DNA from: Leptothoe spongobia TAU-MAC 1115
Lineage (GTDB): Bacteria; Cyanobacteriota; Cyanobacteriia; Phormidesmidales; Phormidesmidaceae
Assembly (NCBI RefSeq): GCF_018739885.1
Contig: NZ_JADOES010000048.1
Location: 1 to 40,878, forward strand
Reading direction: 5' to 3'
DNA: 40,878 nt
The translations under genes and the position numbers were made by a program. This document shows positions 22,857 to 30,556 of the stretch, one piece after another; the first letter of the stretch is position 1; each line of letters starts with the position of its first letter. Below the pieces are notes generated by a model. It had not been told where the DNA came from, searched no databases, and was given only the letters and a program-made list of their open reading frames with translations.

Positions 22857-24746
22857 ATGGTGCAGCTAAAACGATGGCAGTGGATTGTACTAGCGCTGCC
22901 GCTGGTACTGGTCGTCATCTTTGTCATGATTGCGGCGGGCTTTCAGCTACGTACCTGGGGAATTACCTGGGTTTGGGGCGTCATTCTATTAGTATTTGTC
23001 GGCTGGCGTTGGCTGCTGGTGCACTGGACCAAACCCCGTGAAATTGAGCAAATTGTTACTGCTGTTAAGGCAGAGCTGACATCGGTGACGGCCAGTGGGG
23101 ACGATAATCAAACTCTGGAAGCCTCGTTACAGCCGATTTTGACCGCAGCCCGAGAGGATGCGCCCGTATGGGACGACTGGGTCGCTTTTTGGCAACGGTG
23201 CCAGAGTATCGTGGCGACGGTGGCCCACCACTATCACCCGGATGTGAAGTATCCGCTGCTCAATATCTATGTCACCCAGGCCTATGGACTGATCCGGGGA
23301 ACGGTGGATGACATGGACCGAGCCATGACCCAGCTGGCTCCGGTGCTAAACCAGGTCACCGTAGGTCAAGCGTACGAAGCCTATGAAATCTATCGCAAGC
23401 TAGAACCCTCCATGGGCAAGTTGTGGCGGGCTTGGAACTGGGCCCAGTGGTTGCTTAACCCAGCGGCAGCGGCGGCGAAGGTGGCTAGTCAGAAAAGCTC
23501 CACCCAGGCCAATCAGCAATTACTGGTGAATCTGAGTCAGCTGCTGAGGGAAACGGCGCTGCGTAACCTGGCCCAGCAAACGGCCATGCTCTATGGTGGC
23601 GATACGCTCCCGGCAATCTTTGATGCGGAGAAGTCCAATGCTTTGGAAACAGGGGCCAAAACGGCGACGCTCCAGTCTATTTTAGAAACCGCTACCCCGG
23701 CTAAAACGGTTGAACAAAAGCCAGTCTCTCTCATGCTTGTGGGACGTACCGGTGCTGGTAAAAGTAGTCTGATCAATACCCTCTTTAAAACGGATTTGGC
23801 AGAGGTCGATGTTTTACCCAGTACCGATAAACTGCGTCAGTACAGTTGGCAGCTAGACACCGGCGAAGTTTTGAACTTGATTGATTCCCCTGGCTATGAG
23901 CAGATTTCACGGGGGGATTTTCGGGACTTGGTGCTCGAACAGGCTGCTAATGCAGATCTACTAGTGCTGGCAACACCGGCTTTAGACCCGGCGCTCCAGA
24001 TTGATAAAACCTTTTTGCACGATCTTAAGGCGGCTGAGCAGTATCCCCCTACGGTGGTGGCCCTGACCCAGGTAGATCGACTGCGACCTGTGCGAGAATG
24101 GCAGCCGCCCTACGATTGGCAAGCGGGAGAGCGTTCCAAAGAAGCCTCTATCCGTGATGCCGTTGCCTATCGGATAGAGACCTTGGGTGAGGTGACCGTG
24201 GTGCCGCTGGTCACCTATGACAGCGATCGCACCGCCTGGAATGATGAAACCCTGGCGCTAAAACTAGTGGAAACCTTAGGTAATGCTAAGCAATATCGTC
24301 TGGCGCGGTTTCTAACCAATCAAACGGCATTGGCGGCAGCGGCAGCTAAGCTAATTGACCAGTACACTTTTCAGATGACGACTACCCAGGGGGTAACCGA
24401 ATTGCTCAAAAGCCCAATCCTACGCTACATCTCGCGGATGATGACGGGCTCAGATCTATTGGCGACGGCGCTGATGGAAAAAATCCCGGTGGAGCATGCT
24501 CCGGTGGTGATCGGTAAGTTACAGCTGGCCTATGAGCTGTTTAATCTGCTGGCTAAGGAGGAGAGCAGTTTTGATTTGGCCGTCCTCTGGCCCACGCTGC
24601 TGGATAATGATGCTCCACCAGAGCAAAATGCTTGGGCCTTTGGGCATGCACTGACGGCCTATTGGTTAGGAGAGACGAATCGACTGGATAGGGCGTTTGA
24701 CCGGTATTTGCAGGAATATGGCCAAGCAGACGCGTCGATTGCTTAG
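22857..24746 (+). CDS. Membrane-anchored GTPase
   Basis: This 629-residue protein has two N-terminal membrane helices (about 8-28 and 36-55), a helical region (60-275) and a GTPase domain with G1 GRTGAGKS at 296-303, G3 DSPG at 343-346 and G4 TQVD at 404-407. A helical C-terminus follows (about 490-629). The layout resembles cyanobacterial Era/YfjP-like GTPases of unknown role that sit on a membrane. The ATG at 22857 fits the start of the first helix; an overlapping frame from 22844 is in another register and not a gene. It is divergent from the MntA-HepT pair, with 98 bases between. GTPases occur in several bacterial conflict systems, but a defence role here is only positional inference. Confidence 0.75.
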   Translation: MVQLKRWQWIVLALPLVLVVIFVMIAAGFQLRTWGITWVWGVILLVFVGWRWLLVHWTKPREIEQIVTAVKAELTSVTASGDDNQTLEASLQPILTAAREDAPVWDDWVAFWQRCQSIVATVAHHYHPDVKYPLLNIYVTQAYGLIRGTVDDMDRAMTQLAPVLNQVTVGQAYEAYEIYRKLEPSMGKLWRAWNWAQWLLNPAAAAAKVASQKSSTQANQQLLVNLSQLLRETALRNLAQQTAMLYGGDTLPAIFDAEKSNALETGAKTATLQSILETATPAKTVEQKPVSLMLVGRTGAGKSSLINTLFKTDLAEVDVLPSTDKLRQYSWQLDTGEVLNLIDSPGYEQISRGDFRDLVLEQAANADLLVLATPALDPALQIDKTFLHDLKAAEQYPPTVVALTQVDRLRPVREWQPPYDWQAGERSKEASIRDAVAYRIETLGEVTVVPLVTYDSDRTAWNDETLALKLVETLGNAKQYRLARFLTNQTALAAAAAKLIDQYTFQMTTTQGVTELLKSPILRYISRMMTGSDLLATALMEKIPVEHAPVVIGKLQLAYELFNLLAKEESSFDLAVLWPTLLDNDAPPEQNAWAFGHALTAYWLGETNRLDRAFDRYLQEYGQADASIA

Positions 24747-25551
24747 GCCAGACTATTGCTAGATCAGCCTTATACGGCATACGGGTATCCAGTATGCACA
24801 TTGTTTATATAAAATTAATCTTGTTTTAGGAATTCTTGAACCAGGCAATATATGAATTTTCAGGTTGGTTCTCTACACTGTAGATAAGGAAATTTAAGGT
24901 TTTCCATATATTGGTGCATATCTACTCAACATTAGTCTTGCTTGATGGTCTCATCATGATGATGAGACTGGTTCTTGGGGTGTGAATATCATTCAGACAA
25001 TAATTGAGTTTTATATGGCTTAATTTCTTAAGTAATCATAGGTGAAATCTAAAGGTAATTCTTCTTCTAAATTTAGGGAAGACCAGGTTTGGGTTTAAGT
25101 TGAACGCCTAACTATCTAATACGAACTAATACGAAATCCTGACTGATAGCGCCCGATATCGAAGGGCATCCACATATTAATTTAAATCTTTGTGCCTATA
25201 GTTCACGGCATCAGTGATTGTTCAATGCTTGAAAGTAATGTTGGTTGCTAGGGGCTGTGTAATCTGCAAAGTTGTTGGCACAATTATTGTCTAAAGGTCT
25301 GTCTTGTTCTAAAGGTAGGATGCAAGATTTGCCGGAAATGGTTGCTTTTTTGCAGAATATAAGCAAATAAACAATAAAGTATGAACCTTGTTTGAAATTA
25401 TGAGATTTGGATATCACTTAATAGTAATGGCTGAAGCTTTTACGCTAAAGGTCATGACAATATGAGGAAATAGAGCTTTTGGGTGATAGCTAAAAGCTCT
25501 ATATAACTTAGGCGATTGTATGGGAAGTATTCTCTTTGAGAAAAACTCAAT
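24747..25551. other. Long gene-free A+T-rich region
   Basis: These 805 bases contain no convincing gene. Visible structures are the 10-bp inverted repeat at 24948-24968, a tandem CTAATACGAA pair at about 25120, and TGATAGCGCCCGATATC at about 25144, which faintly resembles the GAGATAGCGC element edge at 12281. It should hold the promoter of the chemosensory operon. A minus-strand frame at 25211-25417 has low-complexity content and no ribosome site. Confidence 0.5.
24948..24968. repeat. Inverted repeat with 10-bp arms, possible operator
   Basis: GTCTCATCAT (24948-24957) and ATGATGAGAC (24959-24968) are perfect inverted copies separated by a single G. Such a compact, odd-centred palindrome is typical of a dimeric regulator site, but it is about 585 bases from the next start. 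Confidence 0.5.
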
Positions 25552-26988
25552 ATGCAATTGTTATCAGTATATTTATCAGAGCCTAGGCGCATTATGCATG
25601 ATCAATTTGAGGTAACTTCTTTCCTGCAAAAGTCGATTGCATCTTCTCAAAGTGGTCGAGTTCATATTATTGGTAAAGATGTCGAATGGTGTCTTGATAT
25701 TGTCGATGGACAGTTGTTGTTTGCTGCCCATTCATTGCAGTATCTGACAGCATTGGAAACTGTGTTACCCAGCCTGGGGTATGAGGCGGCATTGTCTGTC
25801 TATTGGCGCTTGGCTCGCTCAGATTCATATAAACGCCAGAGTGGAGACCAGGGGCTGGAAGCGCTTAACTGGACCTGTAAAGTTGTTGCGGCTTTGGTCC
25901 GGTATGAGGCGCTTAGTTTAGAGCAGGCTGAAAATACTCTGGCGAAGCTGGCGGAGGACGCGGTTGAATCTCTTTTGGGGTTGGATGCTGCAACGGTAAA
26001 CTGGTACCCGATGCCGAAGGATCTATGGCATGTAAACACCCAAGGCGTTGATATTTCGGCTCTGATCGACCGTCTTTTGGCACGGTTAAAGCTATGGCAG
26101 TCTGTTTGCGATCGCATTATCTCTCCCCACCAAAGACCCTACTGCGAAAACACTAGCGACCTGTATCAGGAGGTTCCCCAGGGGATCCTACCGCACCAAA
26201 TGTTAACCGCCCTGGCCCGCTTGATGCAGGGAGCCAGTATTCGTCAGTTGGCCCAGGCTGTCAAACAGGATGAGGCTAAACTAGCCAAACTTCTGTATCC
26301 CTATATTCGGCATCGAGTGATCAAGCTATGGCCTCCGGTCCAACCCCTGGACCGATTACCCTGGATCCCGCAGACAAAACAACCGTCTGACATGACCTCA
26401 AGTGTGGCTACTGTACGTCAGTCTGAGACCGCTGGATTAGTAGTTCATGCACCATCGTCTGCTAGCAGTGGCTTGGTGGTCAAAAAGGCGTCGTCTGTTG
26501 GCAGTGGCTTGGTGACTAACCACAGGTTGTCGTCTAACACCAGGAGCATCATCAAGCAGCAATCAGGTTCCAATAGTTTGGGTAAGCGCTCATCTATAGA
26601 GCCGAAAACTCGACATCTAATTATTTGCATTGACGATAGTCAGGCCATGTTAGAGAAGATTGATAGCTATCTGGATCCAGAGCATTTTGAACTTAAAACC
26701 ATTATTGATCCGGTGGCCTCTGTGTCAAAAATATGTGTCATGAAACCCGATCTGGTACTGATGGATGTTTCTATGCCCAGTATTAATGGTAATTCTCTCT
26801 GCCAAATCCTAAAACGTAGCTACATGTTCAAAGATGTTCCCATCATCATGATTAGCAGTAATGCGAGTCCGCTCAATAAGGCCACGGCTCAATCTTCAGG
26901 GGCAACTGACTATTTAGAAAAACCATTTTCAAAAGCACAACTTATGAGGGTTTTAGAAACCTATTTAGAAATTAAACGCTCTTTTTAA
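25552..26988 (+). CDS. pixG: PATAN-domain response regulator (PixG/TaxP1-like)
   Basis: This 478-residue protein has a PATAN-type N-terminal region (about 15-110, FEVTSFLQKSIASSQSGRVHI and WCLDIVDGQLLFAAHS), a helical middle (about 110-270), a serine-rich linker (280-350) and a C-terminal receiver. The phospho-acceptor is Asp405 in LMDVSMP, and Lys is in YLEKPF. The linker carries two near-repeats of (A/G)SSGLVV-type sequence. PixG/TaxP1 proteins act with PixH downstream of PixL to steer type IV pili. An in-frame ATG at 25594 (MHDQFEV) is an alternative start. It opens the five-gene chemosensory cluster, 73 bases before the next regulator gene. Confidence 0.8.
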   Translation: MQLLSVYLSEPRRIMHDQFEVTSFLQKSIASSQSGRVHIIGKDVEWCLDIVDGQLLFAAHSLQYLTALETVLPSLGYEAALSVYWRLARSDSYKRQSGDQGLEALNWTCKVVAALVRYEALSLEQAENTLAKLAEDAVESLLGLDAATVNWYPMPKDLWHVNTQGVDISALIDRLLARLKLWQSVCDRIISPHQRPYCENTSDLYQEVPQGILPHQMLTALARLMQGASIRQLAQAVKQDEAKLAKLLYPYIRHRVIKLWPPVQPLDRLPWIPQTKQPSDMTSSVATVRQSETAGLVVHAPSSASSGLVVKKASSVGSGLVTNHRLSSNTRSIIKQQSGSNSLGKRSSIEPKTRHLIICIDDSQAMLEKIDSYLDPEHFELKTIIDPVASVSKICVMKPDLVLMDVSMPSINGNSLCQILKRSYMFKDVPIIMISSNASPLNKATAQSSGATDYLEKPFSKAQLMRVLETYLEIKRSF

Positions 26989-27061
26989 TTAACCCCTTTA
27001 GGTTTAAGGCAAATCTTGTCTCTGGTGAAGTAATCATTGTAGTAGTAAGGTATTGAGCACA

Positions 27062-27427
27062 ATGGCAAAAAAAATCTTGGTGATCGACGACGTGAAATCT
27101 GAGCTGGATTTGATCAGCCATTACCTGGAGCAGGCAGGCTATGTAGTTACGGGGATTGAAAACGGTTTAGAGGTTTTTGACAAGGTTAAGGCCGATCGTC
27201 CAGATGTGATTGTGACGGATTTAGTAATGCCTGATATTACAGGTTTAGAGCTCTGTCGTAAACTCAAGAAAGATCCTGACACGGCTGATATTCCCGTTGT
27301 TGCCTGTACCACTAAAAGTCGCAACATGGATAAAAGTTGGGCCAAGAAGCAGGGGGTGGTTGGCTATGTGGTCAAACCCTGCACCGCTGATCAATTGGTA
27401 GAAGCTGTCCGATTTGCCATCCTGTAG
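27062..27427 (+). CDS. pixH: CheY-like response regulator (PixH-like)
   Basis: This 121-residue receiver domain starts MAKKILVIDDVKSELDLISH, with phospho-acceptor Asp53 in VTDLVMPDITG and Lys in YVVKPC. The ATG at 27062 has AAGG about 11 bases upstream; a TTG at 27053 would add only three residues. In pix/pil clusters this CheY is the second regulator and works with the PATAN regulator on pilus direction. It is followed immediately by the CheW gene. Confidence 0.85.
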   Translation: MAKKILVIDDVKSELDLISHYLEQAGYVVTGIENGLEVFDKVKADRPDVIVTDLVMPDITGLELCRKLKKDPDTADIPVVACTTKSRNMDKSWAKKQGVVGYVVKPCTADQLVEAVRFAIL

Positions 27428-27455
27428 TTTTATCTCCAAAGCCCCCTTACTCTCT

Positions 27456-28028
27456 ATGCAAACGTCTATGCAAACGTCTAAGGCGTTAAAGCCTGCAGAC
27501 CGACTGCAGCAGCTTTTACCCGAGTTATTTAATCCTCAGCCCGTTGTCGGTGAACAGTTCCTGCGATTGGAGTTAACCCCAGATCTGACCGTTGCGCTGG
27601 CACTCAGTTGGATTGAGGAAACCCTGTTGATTTCGCCTCAGTGGGTAACACCCATGCCCAATATGCCCATTCATGTATTGGGATTAATGAGTTCCAAAAG
27701 TCAGGTCTTTTGGGTAATCAATTTCCCACAACTATTGGGGTTACCTGTTGCCTTGGAGGTGTCTCAATATTATGAGGTAGTGGTTATTCGGGCACTACCG
27801 ATGGAGACAATGGAGGTGAGCACAGAGGGGGAACTTTATTTGGGACTAGTGGTTCCAAAAATTCGGGGTTCCATCCGACTATCCCTTGAAGACATTGTTT
27901 TTCCAACCGATGAAGTCGAGTCTAATTTACAACCTTATTTAAGTGGTCAGGTTGTTCTGGATGGCAAACCCATACTTATTTTGAGTGCCGAGGCTATTGG
28001 AAAACATCAGCTACCGACAACCGATTAA
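27456..28028 (+). CDS. pixI: CheW-type adaptor (PixI-like)
   Basis: This is a CheW-fold protein of 190 residues (AALSWIEETLLISPQWVTPMP-like core, MPIHVLGLMSSKSQVFWVINFP and SGQVVLDGKPILILSAEAI) that should couple the receptor to the CheA-type kinase. The ATG at 27456 is preferred. The frame stays open upstream to a TTG at 27414, which overlaps the previous gene. A tandem 12-base repeat ATGCAAACGTCT at 27456-27479 gives two consecutive in-frame starts (27456, 27468), either of which may be used. Confidence 0.8.
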   Translation: MQTSMQTSKALKPADRLQQLLPELFNPQPVVGEQFLRLELTPDLTVALALSWIEETLLISPQWVTPMPNMPIHVLGLMSSKSQVFWVINFPQLLGLPVALEVSQYYEVVVIRALPMETMEVSTEGELYLGLVVPKIRGSIRLSLEDIVFPTDEVESNLQPYLSGQVVLDGKPILILSAEAIGKHQLPTTD

Positions 28029-28132
28029 TTATTTTGGCGTTGTTGATCCTCAGGTGATTTAATCAGCAACGGAATAATTTTCTTTTTCACGTTTATTGAT
28101 TATTTGATAACTGAAGAGAGTAGAAAATCGTT

Positions 28133-30553
28133 ATGACCGCTCAGCAATATTCACTCGACGACCAACGTCAGTCCCCAAAACCGACAAAATCTCAGGGGCG
28201 AAGCCTACAAAATTCAACAACAGAAGCCACCGAAGGACGCCCCCTTAGCAGGCAGCTCCTGCAAACACTGTTGCCCATTACCCTGCTGCCCTTGGTTGTG
28301 GCCAGTGGTTTAGCGATTCTGGTTACCCGTCAGTCGGAACAAGAGGCTGCTCTATTACTACTGAAAGAGGAATCGGTGCTAGCCAGTGAAGCCGCCAACG
28401 TTTTTGTAGAAGATAACTTTAGAATTATTGAAGGGGTACTAATTAACCCAACTATTCTGGACGCTGTGCGCCAGGCTGATCAAGACGTTGAAGAGAAAGG
28501 ACTGGCTGATCAACCTATCGAGTCTCTAGAAAAGCAGTTTGGTGCGCTCAAGCTGCTGAAGCCTAATCAGGTGCTTAACAAGTATATGGCGGACGTCGTG
28601 TTGGTGGAAGGTTTGGGAGAAATCTTTATTACCGAGCGCCATGGTTTGAACGTTGCCTATAGTAATCCCACATCGGATTTTGTGCAGTGGGATGAGGCCT
28701 GGTGGCAAGGGGCAAAAGAATCAATTCGATATGTTGAGCCTGTAGAGTTTGATGAATCCTCGAATTCGGTAGGGTTACCAATTGCCAAGACCATTCACCC
28801 TGCTGATAATCCTGAAGAATTTTTAGGGGTGATGAAGGCCCTTTTTCCCCTATCTACCCTGAATGAACGTCTTGAGGTTTATTTGACAACGGCGATTTCA
28901 GGTTCCCAAAAGGTGCAGGTGATGGATACCCGAACTCTGCTCGCGTTCTCGACCATTACTGCAGATAGTAGCGTTACTGTCGACAAGGAAACGCTTGATG
29001 CGACCATTGTTGATGGTGGAGAGCCGGTAGCGCAGTTTGCCCAGGCATTGTATGGTCAACTAGGCCGGACCGGGGAAGATGTGGAGATAATTAAACAAGA
29101 GTTAGCACCACAGTTACAGGGTAATTTAGTCGAATTAGAGCGGATTGAAACCAGTGCAGATCAGGAAATTTTGATTGCCTTATTGAAAGTTGGTGGTCGA
29201 GAATACAGTATAGCCACGGTGCCCAATGCCCCTTGGGTTGCGATCGCATCGGTGGACATTGCTGAAATCAACTCAGCCGGACGTAACCTGTTATTGATTT
29301 TTGCTACCACTACGGCAGTTTTGGGTGTCACTGTTGCCGTTTTACTCCAGGTATTTGCCCGCCAACTCTCTGCTCCTCTACAAACCCTGACTGCCACATC
29401 TCAAAAGGCCTCCTCTGGTGACCTGGATACCCGTGCCATGCTGGCAGGTACTCGTGAGACAAAAATCTTAGGTCAAAGTTTTAACAACCTGTTGGATCAA
29501 CTTCAATCTTTGATTAACCAACAAAAACAGCTTGCCGATGAACAACGAGAGGAAAGGGAAGCCCTAGAAAACGACATTACCCAGTTGATGGAAGAGGTGG
29601 GTGATGCCGCAGACGGGGACCTATCGGTGCGGGCCAAACTGTCTTCAAACGACGTGGGAATTGTGGCTGACTTGATCAACGCCATTGTCGAGAACCTGCG
29701 AGAAATTGCCGTCAATGTAAAAGAGTCCACCGGGGATGTAAGTCAATCGTTGTTGGCTAATGAACAGCAGATTCGCACCCTGGCGGAACAGGCGATTGAA
29801 GAGGTGAACTCGCTGCAGACTGCGGTGAAAGCAGTAGAAGAAATGGACCAGTCGATTCAGACAGTGGCAGATAACGCCAATGAGGCCTCCACCCTGACCA
29901 ATGATACCTATGTGACGGCCCAAACTGGTTCTCTGTCCATGGAAGAAACCGCTGGCAGTATTCTAGATCTGCGCTCAACGGTGGGTGAGACGGCGAAGAA
30001 AATTAAGCGTCTGGGGGAATCGGCCCAGAAAATTGCCCAGGCCGTTAGCCTGATTGATGAAATTGCCTTAAAAACTAACTTGCTGGCGGTGAATGCGAGT
30101 GTGGAGGCCTCGCGAGCGGGTGAACTGGGACAGGGCTTTACGGCGGTTGCAGAGCAGGTGGGCTCCCTGGCAGAACAATCGGCAGGTGCTACCAAAACCA
30201 TTGCCCAGATTGTGGCTGAAATTCAGACAGAAACACAAGAGGTAGTAGAAGCCATTGAAACCGGTACCGCGCAGGTAGTTGATAGTAGTCAACGGGTAAA
30301 AGCGACTCAGCAACAGCTGGAGCAGGTACTGGCTAAGTCAGAGAAAATTAACCAGCTAATGCAGGATATTTCTGCCTCTACCATTAACCAGACCATGGTA
30401 TCAAAGGCTGTAACTGAACTGATGCAGAAGGCCACCCAAACGTCTGAGCAACAGTCTCAATCATCGACTCAGGTGGCCCAGGCGATCCAGGAAACCGCCC
30501 AGGTTGCGCAAAAACTACAGGCCTCAGTGGAGCAATTTAAGGTTGAAGGGTAG
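28133..30553 (+). CDS. Methyl-accepting chemotaxis receptor with periplasmic sensor (PixJ/PilJ position)
   Basis: This is an 806-residue receptor. After a cytosolic N-terminus (1-42) there is a membrane helix at about 44-65, a large periplasmic region at about 66-385 of the double-Cache type, a second helix at about 386-408, and HAMP-like segments (about 408-535). A coiled-coil MCP signalling domain follows (about 545-800), with its tip at about 643-676 (EIALKTNLLAVNASVEASRAG). It occupies the pixJ position but lacks the bilin-binding GAF domains of PixJ photoreceptors. It should therefore sense a periplasmic ligand rather than light directly. The stop is 3 bases before the kinase gene. No cheR or cheB lies nearby, so adaptation is probably encoded elsewhere or absent. 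Confidence 0.85.
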   Translation: MTAQQYSLDDQRQSPKPTKSQGRSLQNSTTEATEGRPLSRQLLQTLLPITLLPLVVASGLAILVTRQSEQEAALLLLKEESVLASEAANVFVEDNFRIIEGVLINPTILDAVRQADQDVEEKGLADQPIESLEKQFGALKLLKPNQVLNKYMADVVLVEGLGEIFITERHGLNVAYSNPTSDFVQWDEAWWQGAKESIRYVEPVEFDESSNSVGLPIAKTIHPADNPEEFLGVMKALFPLSTLNERLEVYLTTAISGSQKVQVMDTRTLLAFSTITADSSVTVDKETLDATIVDGGEPVAQFAQALYGQLGRTGEDVEIIKQELAPQLQGNLVELERIETSADQEILIALLKVGGREYSIATVPNAPWVAIASVDIAEINSAGRNLLLIFATTTAVLGVTVAVLLQVFARQLSAPLQTLTATSQKASSGDLDTRAMLAGTRETKILGQSFNNLLDQLQSLINQQKQLADEQREEREALENDITQLMEEVGDAADGDLSVRAKLSSNDVGIVADLINAIVENLREIAVNVKESTGDVSQSLLANEQQIRTLAEQAIEEVNSLQTAVKAVEEMDQSIQTVADNANEASTLTNDTYVTAQTGSLSMEETAGSILDLRSTVGETAKKIKRLGESAQKIAQAVSLIDEIALKTNLLAVNASVEASRAGELGQGFTAVAEQVGSLAEQSAGATKTIAQIVAEIQTETQEVVEAIETGTAQVVDSSQRVKATQQQLEQVLAKSEKINQLMQDISASTINQTMVSKAVTELMQKATQTSEQQSQSSTQVAQAIQETAQVAQKLQASVEQFKVEG

Positions 30554-30556
30554 ACC

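Noticed and set aside
25211..25417. Minus-strand 68-codon frame in the long intergenic region
   Set aside because: No ribosome site, no recognisable motif and composition typical of chance A+T-rich frames.
29503..30313. Long reverse-strand reading frames inside the receptor and kinase genes
   Set aside because: They lie entirely within well-supported coding sequence on the other strand, lack ribosome sites and have biased composition.
28133..30553. Receptor as a bilin-binding photoreceptor (PixJ)
   Set aside because: No GAF domain with a chromophore cysteine; the sensor region is periplasmic.
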